A stretch of 64,000 bases of DNA from Azorhizobium sp965227945 (GCA_965227945.1 CBDDGQ010000006.1:1860001-1924000), one strand, 5' to 3'; counted from the first letter of the stretch, positions 27,470 to 37,550 are shown. The notes: generated from the sequence alone by a model not told the origin. Numbers and translations: made by a program.

Positions 27470-28399
27470 ATGTCCACGCTGCTCGTGACCCATCCTGCCG
27501 GGCTCGACCACATGACCCCCCCAGGGCATCCCGAGCGACCGGACCGGTTGCGCGCCCTCGACCGCATCTTCGAGCAGGAGCGCTTCGCCACCTTGCTGCG
27601 CGATCAGGCTCCGCGCGGCGAACGGGACGACATCATCCGGGTGCATCCCGGCGACTTCGTCGATTCCCTGGCCGATGCGACGCCCCATGAGGGGATCGTG
27701 CGGATCGATTCCGACACCATTCTCTCACCGGGCTCTTGGGAGGCGGTCACCCGCGCCGTGGGCGGCGCCTGCTTCGCCGTGGATGAAGTGGTGGAGAAGC
27801 GCGTCACCAACGCCTTCGTCGCCATGCGCCCGCCCGGTCATCATTGCGAGACCCGCCGGCCCATGGGCTTCTGCCTGCTCAACCAGGTGGCCATCGCGGC
27901 CCGTCATGCCCAGGCGAAATACGGCATCGGCCGGGTGGCGATCGTGGATTTCGACGTGCACCACGGCAATGGCACCCAGGAGATCTTCTGGGCGGACGAC
28001 AGTGTGCTCTACGCCTCCACCCACGAGATGCCGCTCTATCCCGGCAGCGGCGCGGTGAGCGAGATCGGCGCCGTGGGCACCATCGTCAACGCCCCCCTGC
28101 GCTCCGGCGATGCGGGCGACAAGTTCAAGGAAGCCTTCGAGAGCCGCATCCTGCCGCGGCTGGAGACCTTCCGGCCGGAACTGCTGCTGATCTCCGCCGG
28201 CTTCGACGCCCACAAGAACGATCCCTTGGCCTCTTTGCGCCTGGTGGACACGGATTTCGCCTGGGTCACCAAGCGGCTGATGGAAGTGGCGGACAAATAT
28301 TGCGAGGGCCGCGTGGTCTCCATCCTGGAGGGCGGCTACGACCTGGAGGGCCTGGCCTCATCCGCCGCCGCCCATGTCACCGCGCTGATGCACGGCTGA
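27470..28399 (+). CDS. Histone deacetylase family protein
   Basis: A 309-residue zinc deacetylase of the bacterial HDAC/acetoin-utilisation family. The N-terminus ...HPERPDRLRALDRI is typical; MRPPGHHCE gives the tandem active-site histidines, IVDFDVHHGNGTQEIF the zinc ligands, and ISAGFDAHKNDPL the third ligand with the GGYDLEGL Gly-rich C-terminal motif. Substrates in this group include acetylpolyamines and acetyl-lysine proteins; the sequence does not decide. ATG 27470 sits behind AGAGAGAGG. A hairpin follows the stop. Confidence 0.9.
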   Translation: MSTLLVTHPAGLDHMTPPGHPERPDRLRALDRIFEQERFATLLRDQAPRGERDDIIRVHPGDFVDSLADATPHEGIVRIDSDTILSPGSWEAVTRAVGGACFAVDEVVEKRVTNAFVAMRPPGHHCETRRPMGFCLLNQVAIAARHAQAKYGIGRVAIVDFDVHHGNGTQEIFWADDSVLYASTHEMPLYPGSGAVSEIGAVGTIVNAPLRSGDAGDKFKEAFESRILPRLETFRPELLLISAGFDAHKNDPLASLRLVDTDFAWVTKRLMEVADKYCEGRVVSILEGGYDLEGLASSAAAHVTALMHG

Positions 28400-28406
28400 G
28401 GTTGAG

Positions 28407-28429
28407 GGCACGGGCGGATGGCCCGTGCC
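28407..28429 (+). terminator. Hairpin after the HDAC-family gene
   Basis: GGCACGGGC and GCCCGTGCC pair around a five-base loop 8 bp after the stop. It lacks a downstream T-run, so termination may be weak or shared with the convergent AIM24-like gene. Confidence 0.45.
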
Positions 28430-28453
28430 TCTCGCTCCGTCCTACGGGTCGGG

Positions 28454-29149
28454 TCACTTCTCGGCGGGCGGCATGTAGGGCGCCAGCGCATGGGCCAGCT
28501 TGGAGGGAGTGAGGGTCTGCAGCCACACCTTGCCCGGCCCGGTCAGCTCGGCCAGGAACAGCCCGTCGCCGCCGAACAGCATGTTCCGCACGCCGCGCAT
28601 CATGGTGATGTTGAAGCCGACGCTCTCCTCGAACATGCCCACATGGCCGGGATGCACCAGGATCTGCTGGCCCGGCTGCAGGTCATAGCTGACGATCTCG
28701 CCGCCCAGTTCCACAAAGGCCGTGCCCGACCCGGTGAGGCGTTGCAGCACGAAGCCATTGCCGCCGAACACGCCGGCGCCGAGGCTCTGCTGGAAGCCGA
28801 TGGCCAGTTGCAGGCTGGCCGATCCCGCCAGGAAGCCGTGGCGGTGGACCATGAAGCCGCGCTCCGGCGACACCGGGATCTCGATGATGTTGCCCGGCAC
28901 CGTGGCGGCAAAGGCCACCAGCGCCTCGCCGCCCTGGGCGGTGAACTCGGTCATGAACAGCCCGCCCCCGGACAGGGCGCGGCCGATGGCCCCGAAGATC
29001 CCGCCCGATCCGCCCGCGGCGGTGGTGGTGTGCAGGGTGACATTGTTGGTCATCCAGGACAGGCGGTCGGTCTCGGCCAGCAGGGTTTCCCCGGCGGCGA
29101 GGGTGACTTGCAGGACGGGCAGGGTGGTGCCGGTGATCTGGTGGCGCAT
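28454..29149 (-). CDS. AIM24/TIGR00266 family protein
   Basis: A 231-residue protein of the TIGR00266 (AIM24-like) family. It is rich in beta strands and glycines: TLAAGETLLAETDRLSWM, GLFMTEFTAQGGEALVAFAA, IIEIPVSPERGFMVHRHGFLAGS and GPGKVWLQTLTPSKLA. Function is unknown; it is related to a mitochondrial inner-membrane organisation protein in fungi. ATG 29149 with AGAAGGGA upstream is chosen over one seven codons earlier. Transcribed alone. Confidence 0.85.
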   Translation of the reverse strand: MRHQITGTTLPVLQVTLAAGETLLAETDRLSWMTNNVTLHTTTAAGGSGGIFGAIGRALSGGGLFMTEFTAQGGEALVAFAATVPGNIIEIPVSPERGFMVHRHGFLAGSASLQLAIGFQQSLGAGVFGGNGFVLQRLTGSGTAFVELGGEIVSYDLQPGQQILVHPGHVGMFEESVGFNITMMRGVRNMLFGGDGLFLAELTGPGKVWLQTLTPSKLAHALAPYMPPAEK

Positions 29150-29336
29150 GGATCCCTTCTCGGTGGGCACGGGTCCGGCACCTTGACCCGGACCCCGTCC
29201 GGTCGCAAGCGGGGCCGAATGGTGTCACGCATCACCGGTTTCCGGGTGCGGTCCCGCAGCGCCTCGACGCGGGCCAGCCGATCTGCTGAAGATGCCTGCG
29301 GCGGCCAGTTCCGGCCGTTCCGCTGCAGAGGCTGTC

Positions 29337-30458
29337 ATGGGTGCGAAGCAAACGACTGGACGGGCAGCATGGGCGGCCTGGCGCCTGAGCCTTGCGGTAT
29401 CGGCGGTGGTGGGCGCGCTATCCAGTGCCCAGGCCCAGACGGCGTCGGCCCCCGACTATGCCGGCGCCGGCGCATCGACCTTCCTCGCCTTCCTCAATGC
29501 GCCCATGGCGGGGCAGCCGACCACCCGCTCGCCGAAGCTGGGGCTGGCGTTCGGCGACGGCCAGGTGCGGCGCGGGGTGATGGATACCGGCTCCACCGGC
29601 GTCGTGGTCTCGGCCACCTCCATTCCCAATCTGGAGCAACTGCCGGATCTGGGGCCAGGGGAACTGACCTATTCCAGCTCCGGGCGGATCGAAAAGGGGC
29701 GCTGGGTGATGACCCCGCTGACCCTCTCGGGGGCCAATGGCGCCAGCGTCACCACCCGTCCCATGCCGGTTCTGGCGGTGTCGGAGATCGCCTGCACGCC
29801 CACCGCCCGCCGCTGCCGCGTGCGCAAGAACCCGCGCAACATCGCCATGATTGGCGTCGGCTTTGCGCGCCAGCATGACCACCAAGCCAAGGGCACGCCG
29901 GACCACAATCCCTTGCTGATGGTCCAGGGCATGGGGGATCCGGGGATGCCGGGCAAGATCCGCCGCGGCTATGTGGTGACCCGGCGCGGCGTGCATGTGG
30001 GGCTGGATGCGGCGGTGACCGCCGGCTTTTCCTACCTGAAGCTGGACAAGAGCCCCGTCTATCCGGATTGGTCGGCGGCGCCCATGTGCACATCGGTCGC
30101 CGGCAAGGCGCCTGCGGCCTGCGGCACCATGCTGATGGATACCGGCGTCACCACCATGTATCTGCGCGTGCCGCCGGAGCAACTGGCGGGCCAGACGGTC
30201 CCGAACGGTAAGGGCGCCGTCATGCTGGCGCCGGGCACGACCCTCGCCTTCACCGTGCCCGGCCTAGCCAAGGTCGCCTACAGCTTCAAGGTCGGAGACT
30301 TCGGCAATCCCGTGGCGCCCCTGGACGTGATCCTGGTGCAGCAGGACGTCAATCCGGGGCCGTTCGTGAACACCTCGGCGCGCTTCCTGAACGCCTTCGA
30401 CTATCTCTATGACGCCGACGCCGGTTTTGTCGGCTTCCGCCCGCTGGCGGCGAAATGA
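29337..30458 (+). CDS. Exported pepsin-like aspartic protease candidate
   Basis: A 373-residue predicted secreted protein (signal-like segment ~13-33, LSLAVSAVVGALSSAQAQ). It has no clear bacterial family by eye, but two motifs, GVMDTGSTGVVV (Asp83) and MLMDTGVTTMYL (Asp268), are spaced ~185 residues apart in hydrophobic strands, as the two catalytic Asp-Thr-Gly motifs of bilobed aspartic proteases are. The Tyr in TYSSSGRI lies where a pepsin flap would be. Cysteine pairs (IACTPTARRC, MCTS...ACG) could make disulfides in the periplasm. ATG 29337 has GCAGAGG upstream; ATG 29292 would extend it by 15 residues. It is flanked by unrelated genes. Protease activity is inferred. Confidence 0.62.
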   Translation: MGAKQTTGRAAWAAWRLSLAVSAVVGALSSAQAQTASAPDYAGAGASTFLAFLNAPMAGQPTTRSPKLGLAFGDGQVRRGVMDTGSTGVVVSATSIPNLEQLPDLGPGELTYSSSGRIEKGRWVMTPLTLSGANGASVTTRPMPVLAVSEIACTPTARRCRVRKNPRNIAMIGVGFARQHDHQAKGTPDHNPLLMVQGMGDPGMPGKIRRGYVVTRRGVHVGLDAAVTAGFSYLKLDKSPVYPDWSAAPMCTSVAGKAPAACGTMLMDTGVTTMYLRVPPEQLAGQTVPNGKGAVMLAPGTTLAFTVPGLAKVAYSFKVGDFGNPVAPLDVILVQQDVNPGPFVNTSARFLNAFDYLYDADAGFVGFRPLAAK

Positions 30459-30463
30459 TGGGG

Positions 30464-30493
30464 GCGGGGCCGCGCCATGGGACGCGGCCCCGC
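30464..30493. terminator. Bidirectional hairpin between convergent genes
   Basis: GCGGGGCCGCG pairs with CGCGGCCCCGC around eight bases, 6 bp after the pepsin-like gene and 8 bp before the end of the molybdenum hydroxylase gene. No T-run; presumably serves both transcripts. Confidence 0.5.
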
Positions 30494-30500
30494 GCTTTGC

Positions 30501-32738
30501 TCAGGACGCGCTGACCGCGTCGAGGGTGAAGGGCAGGCGCAGCACGGGCTTGCCGGTGGCGGCAAACAGCGCATTGGCCACCGCCGGAGCGATCGGCGGC
30601 ACGCCCGGCTCGCCAATGCCGGTGGGCTTGGCGTCGGACGGCATGATGTGCACTTCGACCTTGGGCATCTGCGACATGCGCAGCGGCTCATAGGTGTCGA
30701 AATTGGCCTGATCGACCACGCCGTTGGTCAACGTGATGGCGTCCTGCATGGCATGGCCGAGGCCGAAGCCGACCCCGCCTTCCACCTGGGCGCGGATGAC
30801 ATCGGGATTGACCACGATGCCGCAATCCACCGCCGCAATCACCCGGTCCACCCGATAACCCTTGTCCAGCAAGGTGATCTCGGCGACCTCGGCGACGTAG
30901 GTGTTGAAGCTCTTGTGCGCGGCGACCCCGCGGAACTTCCCCTTCTCCAGGGAGGTGCCCCAGCGGGCCTTTTCCGCCACCAGCGCCAGCACCGCCTTCA
31001 GCCGGGGATCGGTGATGAGGTCCATGCGGAACGCCACCGGATCCTTGCCCGCGGCCTTCGCCAACTGGTCGATCATTACCTCCACCGCATAAGCGGTGTG
31101 GGTGTGACCCACCGAGCGCCACCACAGAACCGGCACGCCGACCTTGGGGCTGGTGAGTTCCACCCGCCGGTTGGGGACCGCATAGCCCATGTTGGCCGCA
31201 CCCTCCACCGAGGTGGCGTCGATATTGTCCACCACCATCATCTTTTCGAAGAAGGTGCCGGAGAGGATGGACTGGCCGACGATGCGGTGATGCCAGGCCA
31301 CCGGCTTGCCGGTGGCATCCACCGCCGCCTTCACCCGGTGCAGATACATGGGGCGGTAATAGCCCGCCTTCATGTCGTCCTCGCGGGTCCACACCAGCTT
31401 CACCGGCACGCCCTTGCCATGGGCCTTCGCGATGGCCACCGCCTCGGCGACGAAGTCGGAGTTGGGCACCGCCCGCCGGCCGAAGCTGCCACCGGCCCAG
31501 AGGGTGTTGATGACCACCTTGTCCGGGGTCGTTCCCGCTACCGCCGCGGCCGCGGGCACGTCCGCGGAGGGGAATTGCGAGGCCGTCCACACGGTGACGC
31601 GGTCACCGGTAATCTGGGCCACCGCATTCATCGGCTCCATGGAGGCGTGGGCGAGGTAGGGGAATTCGAAGTCCGCCTCCACCACCTTCACGCCCGGCTG
31701 GCTGAAGGCCTGGGCCACGTCGCCCTCGGTTTCGGCCACGGATCCCGGCTTGCCGAGCTGCTCGCGATACTCCGCCAGCAGCGCCGCGGTGCCGCGCTTC
31801 TCCGCTTTGCTCTCGTCCCATTCCACCTTGAGGGCATCACGGCCCTTCATGGCGGCAAAGGTGGTGCGGGCCAGGACGGCGACGCCCTGGGGCACCACCA
31901 CCACGTCCGCCACGCCCTTCACGGCACGGGCGGCGGTGGCGTCATGGCTGCGCACCGTGGCGCCGAAGCGGGGCGGGTGGGCGACCACGGCCACCAGCAT
32001 GTCCGGCAGCTTCACGTCCTGGGTATAGATCGGCGCGCCGGTGGTCTTGGCGAGATTGTCCACCCGGTGGACGCCCTCCTTGCCCACCAAAGCGTAGTTC
32101 GCCGGCTTCTTGAGCGGAACGTTCTGCGGCACCGGCTCCTGCGCGGCGGCAGCCGCCAGTTCGCCGAAGCTCGCGGTTTTCGGGCCGGCAATCAGCATGC
32201 CCGAGGTCACCGTGATGGCGTCGGCGGGCACGTTCATCGCCTTGGCGGCGGCGGCGAGCAGCATGGCGCGGGCGGTGGCACCGGCCTGGCGATAGATGTC
32301 GAAGCTCGATGCCATGGAGGTGGAGCCGCCGGTGCCCTGGGCGCCGCCGAAAGCGGCGTTGCCGTAGAGCTTGGCATCCGCGGGCGCAAACTCCGTGCGC
32401 ACCTTCGACCAGTCCGCATCCATCTCCTCGGCCACCAGGGTGGCAAGGCCGGTGGCCGAGCCCTGGCCCAGATCCAGATGCTTGATGATGACGGTCACGG
32501 TGCCGTCGGGGGACAGCCGGACGAAGGGATTGAAGGCGGGCGCGCCCCCGCCGGCATTGCCTGCCGCGCTGGCGGCATCCAGGGCGCCGGGCACCACGGC
32601 CCCGACGATCAGGCCGACGCCGAGGCCACCCATGGCGCGCAGCATGAAGCGGCGGGACAAGGCGGTCTCGCCGGCAGCGGCGGCTGTTTCAGCGGCCTTC
32701 TGGGCGAGGGCTTCTGAGGCTTTGACAAAGGCATTCAT
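30501..32738 (-). CDS. Molybdopterin-binding subunit, isoquinoline 1-oxidoreductase (IorB) type
   Basis: A 745-residue large subunit of a xanthine-oxidase-family molybdenum hydroxylase that hydroxylates N-heterocycles or aldehydes. Near the N-terminus SRRFMLRAMGGLGVGL is a twin-arginine leader, so the complex is exported folded. Blocks such as FVRLSPDGTVTVIIKHLDLGQGSATGLATL, GAQGTGGSTSM and WWRSVGHTH fit the IorB group. Only 3 bp separate it from the upstream 2Fe-2S subunit, giving an IorA-IorB operon. The electron acceptor is probably a cytochrome c or quinone. The substrate is unknown, and no xdhC-like maturation factor is seen nearby. Confidence 0.9.
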   Translation of the reverse strand: MNAFVKASEALAQKAAETAAAAGETALSRRFMLRAMGGLGVGLIVGAVVPGALDAASAAGNAGGGAPAFNPFVRLSPDGTVTVIIKHLDLGQGSATGLATLVAEEMDADWSKVRTEFAPADAKLYGNAAFGGAQGTGGSTSMASSFDIYRQAGATARAMLLAAAAKAMNVPADAITVTSGMLIAGPKTASFGELAAAAAQEPVPQNVPLKKPANYALVGKEGVHRVDNLAKTTGAPIYTQDVKLPDMLVAVVAHPPRFGATVRSHDATAARAVKGVADVVVVPQGVAVLARTTFAAMKGRDALKVEWDESKAEKRGTAALLAEYREQLGKPGSVAETEGDVAQAFSQPGVKVVEADFEFPYLAHASMEPMNAVAQITGDRVTVWTASQFPSADVPAAAAVAGTTPDKVVINTLWAGGSFGRRAVPNSDFVAEAVAIAKAHGKGVPVKLVWTREDDMKAGYYRPMYLHRVKAAVDATGKPVAWHHRIVGQSILSGTFFEKMMVVDNIDATSVEGAANMGYAVPNRRVELTSPKVGVPVLWWRSVGHTHTAYAVEVMIDQLAKAAGKDPVAFRMDLITDPRLKAVLALVAEKARWGTSLEKGKFRGVAAHKSFNTYVAEVAEITLLDKGYRVDRVIAAVDCGIVVNPDVIRAQVEGGVGFGLGHAMQDAITLTNGVVDQANFDTYEPLRMSQMPKVEVHIMPSDAKPTGIGEPGVPPIAPAVANALFAATGKPVLRLPFTLDAVSAS

Positions 32739-32741
32739 GGC

Positions 32742-33203
32742 TCAGGCCTCCAGCCGGCGGGCGGCGTCATGGATGGCGGCGCGCACCCGCTGATAGGTGG
32801 CACAGCGGCAGACATTGCCGTCCATGGCCGCGTCGATGTCGGTATCGGAGGGCTTCTTGTTGTCGGAGAGCAGGGCCACGGCCGACATGATCTGGCCGGA
32901 CTGGCAATAGCCGCACTGCACCACGTCCAGCGCGCGCCAGGCGGCCTGGACCGCTTCGGCTTCCTTGCCGGTGATGCCCTCGATCGTGGTGATCTTGGCT
33001 GGGCCCACATCGCCGATGGCGGTCTGGCAGGAGCGGATGGCGGCGCCGTCCATATGCACCGTGCAGGCGCCGCAGAGGGCTTGGCCGCAGCCGAACTTGG
33101 TCCCGGTCAGGTTCAGTTCGTCACGCAGCGCCCAAAGCAGCGGCATGTCCGGATCGGCATCGATCACGCGCGGCTGCCCGTTGATGGTCAGGGTGATTGG
33201 CAT
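32742..33203 (-). CDS. 2Fe-2S subunit of molybdenum hydroxylase (IorA type)
   Basis: A 153-residue iron-sulfur subunit. The plant-type cluster motif GCGQALCGACTVH is near residue 40, and the second cluster uses CGYCQSGQIM and NVCRCATYQRVRAAI near 97-140. It passes electrons from the molybdenum subunit encoded immediately downstream. Start ATG 33203 is chosen; ten codons upstream is another in-frame start. Twin-arginine export is expected to be carried by the partner subunit. Confidence 0.92.
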   Translation of the reverse strand: MPITLTINGQPRVIDADPDMPLLWALRDELNLTGTKFGCGQALCGACTVHMDGAAIRSCQTAIGDVGPAKITTIEGITGKEAEAVQAAWRALDVVQCGYCQSGQIMSAVALLSDNKKPSDTDIDAAMDGNVCRCATYQRVRAAIHDAARRLEA

Positions 33204-33336
33204 AAGCAGGAAGTCGCCTCTTTCTCCGCGCACGGGCGCGGCGGGGGAACGCGACCTTAGCTGGGGATAAGGTTCGAACTCTTCCAGGGTGGCGGCCTCA
33301 AATCGGCGCGAGGGGCGCCATATTTTCGCCGCGGCC

Positions 33337-33741
33337 TCACGGGGCTACCGCATCCCCGTCGTGTTGCCCCATGGGGACTGGGCTCCGGCCGTCGAACTGC
33401 GCCTGGGCGTCCGCCACGTCGGGCATATGGGCCTCGGCCCAGCCCACCAGCGGCACCAGCGTCAGAGCCAGCGAGGTGCCGAGCGGCGTGATGGCATATT
33501 GCACCGTGACCGGAACGGTGGCGAAGGCGGTGCGGGTCACCAATCCATCCCGCTCCAGGCTCTTGAGCGTCTGGGACAGGACCTTCTGGGACAGGCCCTC
33601 CACTTCCCGGCGCAAGGCGTTGAAGCGGCGCGGCCGTTCACTCAGCAGGCCGAGGATCAGAACGGTCCATTTGTCGGCGATGCGGTCGAGGATCTGGCGC
33701 GTGGGGCAATTGGCGCTGTAGGGACTGGGGATCTGAAGCAT
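33337..33741 (-). CDS. HxlR family transcriptional regulator
   Basis: A 134-residue winged-helix regulator. The HxlR hallmark is PYSANCPTRQILDRIADKWTVLIL with an N-terminal cysteine (Cys12) preceding the DNA-binding domain, followed by RFNALRREVEGLSQKVLSQTLKSLERDGLV. Several HxlR proteins sense electrophiles or oxidants through such a cysteine. It is divergent from an NAD(P)H-binding protein and a DsbA-like gene, and twin direct repeats lie between them. ATG 33741 is favoured over a TTG/ATG 28 codons upstream, which would run into the promoter region. Confidence 0.87.
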   Translation of the reverse strand: MLQIPSPYSANCPTRQILDRIADKWTVLILGLLSERPRRFNALRREVEGLSQKVLSQTLKSLERDGLVTRTAFATVPVTVQYAITPLGTSLALTLVPLVGWAEAHMPDVADAQAQFDGRSPVPMGQHDGDAVAP

Positions 33742-33803
33742 GGCGGCCTTGCAGCGGTAAGGTTTCGGGCAGGTGACCTGATGTGGCTCAGGTGCCTTCT
33801 TTA

Positions 33804-33833
33804 CATCTAATATCAAAATAGGCATCTAGTATC
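33804..33833. promoter_or_regulatory. Twin direct repeats, candidate HxlR operator
   Basis: CATCTAATATC (33804-33814) and CATCTAGTATC (33823-33833) are near-identical 11-mers starting 19 bp apart in the A/T-rich gap between hxlR-type and NAD(P)H-binding genes. The spacing places them almost two helical turns apart, as expected for a dimer pair. Inferred only. Confidence 0.5.
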
Positions 33834-33857
33834 CATCAGAAACCTATTTGAGGATCC

Positions 33858-34472
33858 ATGATGAAAATTGCCCTTGTCGGCGCCTCCGGTGCGGCCGGTT
33901 CCCGCATCTTGGCCGAGCTGTCCCGCCGCGGCCACACCCTCACGGCCATCACCCGCCAGCCGGAGAAGATCGCCGCGCTTCCCGGCGTGACCGCGGTGGC
34001 CGGCGATGCCGCCGACCCTGCGGCTCTGGCCGCTCTGCTGCGCGGCCACGACGTGGTCATCACCTCCATCCATTTCTCCGCCAGCGACCCGCACAAGCTG
34101 ATCGCCGCCGTCACCGAAGCCGGCGTGCCGCGCTATCTGGTGGTGGGCGGCGCCGGCAGCCTGGAAGTGGCGCCGGGCCTCGCGCTCTATGATGCGCCCG
34201 GCTTTCCCGCCATCTACATGACCGAGGCCAAGGCCGGCGGCGCCTTCCTTGAGCTTCTGAAGGGGGAGAGCGCGTTCGCCTGGAGCTTCCTGTCGCCGTC
34301 GGCGGAGTTCGTCCCCGGCACCCGCACCGGCACCTTCCGCCTCGGTGGCGATCAGCTCCTCACCGCCGCCGACGGACGCAGCTCCATCTCGTTCGAGGAC
34401 TTTGCGGTGGCCTTGGCCGACGAGGTGGAGACCCCCCGCCATGTGCGCCAGCGCTTCACCGTCGGCTATTGA
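33858..34472 (+). CDS. NAD(P)H-binding atypical SDR protein
   Basis: A 204-residue Rossmann-fold protein. The nucleotide-binding motif is ALVGASGAAGSRIL at the N-terminus, followed by TAITRQPEKIA and VVGGAGSLEV. It lacks the classical YxxxK, matching the NAD(P)-dependent 'azoreductase/quinone reductase-like' atypical SDRs (NmrA/YwnB group). GAGGA lies upstream of ATG 33858 and of a second ATG at 33861. It is divergently transcribed from the HxlR gene, which probably controls it. The DsbA-like gene follows by 22 bp. Confidence 0.85.
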   Translation: MMKIALVGASGAAGSRILAELSRRGHTLTAITRQPEKIAALPGVTAVAGDAADPAALAALLRGHDVVITSIHFSASDPHKLIAAVTEAGVPRYLVVGGAGSLEVAPGLALYDAPGFPAIYMTEAKAGGAFLELLKGESAFAWSFLSPSAEFVPGTRTGTFRLGGDQLLTAADGRSSISFEDFAVALADEVETPRHVRQRFTVGY

Positions 34473-34494
34473 GAGCGGTCAGGAGGCACGCACC

Positions 34495-35118
34495 ATGACG
34501 CAGCGGCTGCACTATATCTACGACCCGCTGTGCGGCTGGTGTTACGCCGCCGCGCCCTTGGTGGCGGCGGTGCAGGCGCTGCCGGGGGTGGAACTCGTGC
34601 TGCACGGCGGCGGCCTGTTCGCCGCGCCAACGGAACTGGCGGCACCCATGCGCGCCCACATCCGCGCATCCGATGCGCGGATTGCGGAGATGTCCGGGCA
34701 GCCCTTCGGCGCGGCCTATCTGGACGGTCTCCTGGCGGATCCGGCGACGATCGTCCATTCGGCGCCGACCATCGCGGCGGTGCTCGCCGCGGAGCAGGTG
34801 GCGCCGGGACGCGGCCCCGCCATGCTGAAGGCGATCCAGCACGCCCATTATGTGGACGGCCGGCGGGTGGTGGCGCCTGAGGTGCTGTCCGACCTGGCGC
34901 AATCCCTCGGCCTGCCGGCGGAGGCCTTCGAGGCTGCGCGCCGGACTGCGCCGGTGGACAGCCATGTGGAAGAAACCCGCCGGACCATGGCCACCTATGG
35001 CATCCGGGGCTTTCCCGCTGTGCTGCGGGAGCAGGCCGGGCAGATCACGCCGCTGCCCCTGGCCGACTTCTATGGCCGGCCGGAGGCGTTTGCCGAATTG
35101 GTCAGCGGCCGGGCTTGA
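34495..35118 (+). CDS. DsbA-family thioredoxin-fold protein
   Basis: A 207-residue DsbA/FrnE-like protein with a redox motif PLCGWCY (Cys13, Cys16) immediately after YIYD, and a C-terminal segment GIRGFPAVLRE with the cis-proline. There is no signal peptide, so it acts in the cytoplasm, unlike DsbA itself. It lies downstream of the SDR gene behind AGGAGG and is part of the presumed HxlR-controlled unit. A thiol-disulfide or glutathione-dependent role is a family inference. Confidence 0.88.
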   Translation: MTQRLHYIYDPLCGWCYAAAPLVAAVQALPGVELVLHGGGLFAAPTELAAPMRAHIRASDARIAEMSGQPFGAAYLDGLLADPATIVHSAPTIAAVLAAEQVAPGRGPAMLKAIQHAHYVDGRRVVAPEVLSDLAQSLGLPAEAFEAARRTAPVDSHVEETRRTMATYGIRGFPAVLREQAGQITPLPLADFYGRPEAFAELVSGRA

Positions 35119-35156
35119 GGGTCCGCAAAGCCTGCCCAAACAGCCCGCGCAAAACA

Positions 35157-35186
35157 GAAAAGGCGCGACTCGCGTCGCGCCTTTTC
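35157..35186 (+). terminator. Terminator of the DsbA-like unit
   Basis: GAAAAGGCGCGA pairs with TCGCGCCTTTTC around six bases, 39 bp after the stop. The A/T-rich arms make it usable in both directions. Confidence 0.75.
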
Positions 35187-35189
35187 CCG

Positions 35190-35220
35190 AAAAAAAGCGA
35201 AGCCGGAGACCCGGCTTCGC
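35190..35220 (-). terminator. Terminator of groEL
   Basis: On the minus strand GCGAAGCCGG pairs with CCGGCTTCGC around GTCT and is followed by seven Ts, a strong rho-independent terminator 20 bp after the groEL stop. Confidence 0.85.
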
Positions 35221-35240
35221 CGCACATCCGAGGGGCTGGA

Positions 35241-36884
<1,644 letters not shown>

Positions 36885-36927
36885 AGGGCCTCTCCTGAAG
36901 TTCTGGAATGGGCGGGAACCGGCGCGA

Positions 36928-37215
36928 TCAGCCGATCACGCCGAGGATGTCGCTTTCCTTCATGATAAGCAGGTCCTGGCCATCGACCTTGACCTCGGTG
37001 CCGGACCACTTGCCGAACAGCACGCGATCGCCGGCCTTCACGTCGAGGGCGACCACCTTGCCGCTCTCGTCACGGGCGCCGGGGCCCACGGCCACGACTT
37101 CGCCCTCTTGGGGCTTTTCCTTGACGGTGTCGGGGATGATGATGCCGCCGGCAGTCTTCTGTTCGGCTTCGATGCGCTTCACGACCACGCGGTCATGCAG
37201 GGGACGGAAGGACAT
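36928..37215 (-). CDS. groS: Co-chaperonin GroES
   Basis: A 95-residue cochaperonin: SFRPLHDRVVVKRIEAEQ, the mobile loop TAGGIIIPDTVKEKP, and VLFGKWSGTEVKVDG. Length and motifs are typical. ATG 37215 has GAAGG upstream; the frame extends further but without support. First gene of the groESL operon with both heat-shock signals just upstream. Confidence 0.96.
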   Translation of the reverse strand: MSFRPLHDRVVVKRIEAEQKTAGGIIIPDTVKEKPQEGEVVAVGPGARDESGKVVALDVKAGDRVLFGKWSGTEVKVDGQDLLIMKESDILGVIG

Positions 37216-37261
37216 GGATCTGATCCTCTCAGGCATTGGAGCGAGCCTGGCTCGCGGGTTC

Positions 37262-37286
37262 TGGCACTCCCACTTCGAGAGTGCCA
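37262..37286. promoter_or_regulatory. CIRCE operator (HrcA binding site)
   Basis: The inverted repeat TGGCACTC-N9-GAGTGCCA matches the CIRCE consensus (TTAGCACTC-N9-GAGTGCTAA) except that A becomes G in each arm. It lies 47 bp upstream of groES. HrcA binding here represses groESL at normal temperature. Confidence 0.9.
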
Positions 37287-37300
37287 AACGCGCGCCGGAC

Positions 37301-37327
37301 ATAAGATCGCCCCGCTTCCACGTCAAG
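37301..37327 (-). promoter_or_regulatory. RpoH-type heat-shock promoter of groESL
   Basis: Reading on the minus strand, CTTG (37327-37324), an 18-bp spacer and CTTATG (-10 beginning at 37305) fit the alphaproteobacterial sigma-32 consensus CTTG-N17/18-CCTAT or CTTAT. The CIRCE sits just downstream, so both negative (HrcA) and positive (RpoH) control are encoded. Confidence 0.65.
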
Positions 37328-37550
37328 GCACCGCACGCCGCGATCCTCACTTTCGGGAACCAAGTGGTAACTAGCGGCGTCTAATCTCTTCCTCCAGCCG
37401 CGCCGAGGCGCGGTGATCATCCCCTTTCCCGTCTGGTCCAGATCGACGCCGAGCAATACAACCTCTAAGGTCTCCCGAAACCGCCCGATTGGGCGGGAGG
37501 GGGGGCCGGGAACGGCAGAGAACTGGCGCTTTCGCCTCGGAGTTACGTGC

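Noticed and set aside
28418..29878. 486-codon open frame on the + strand
   Set aside because: Low-complexity shadow of the AIM24-like and pepsin-like genes with no recognisable domain.
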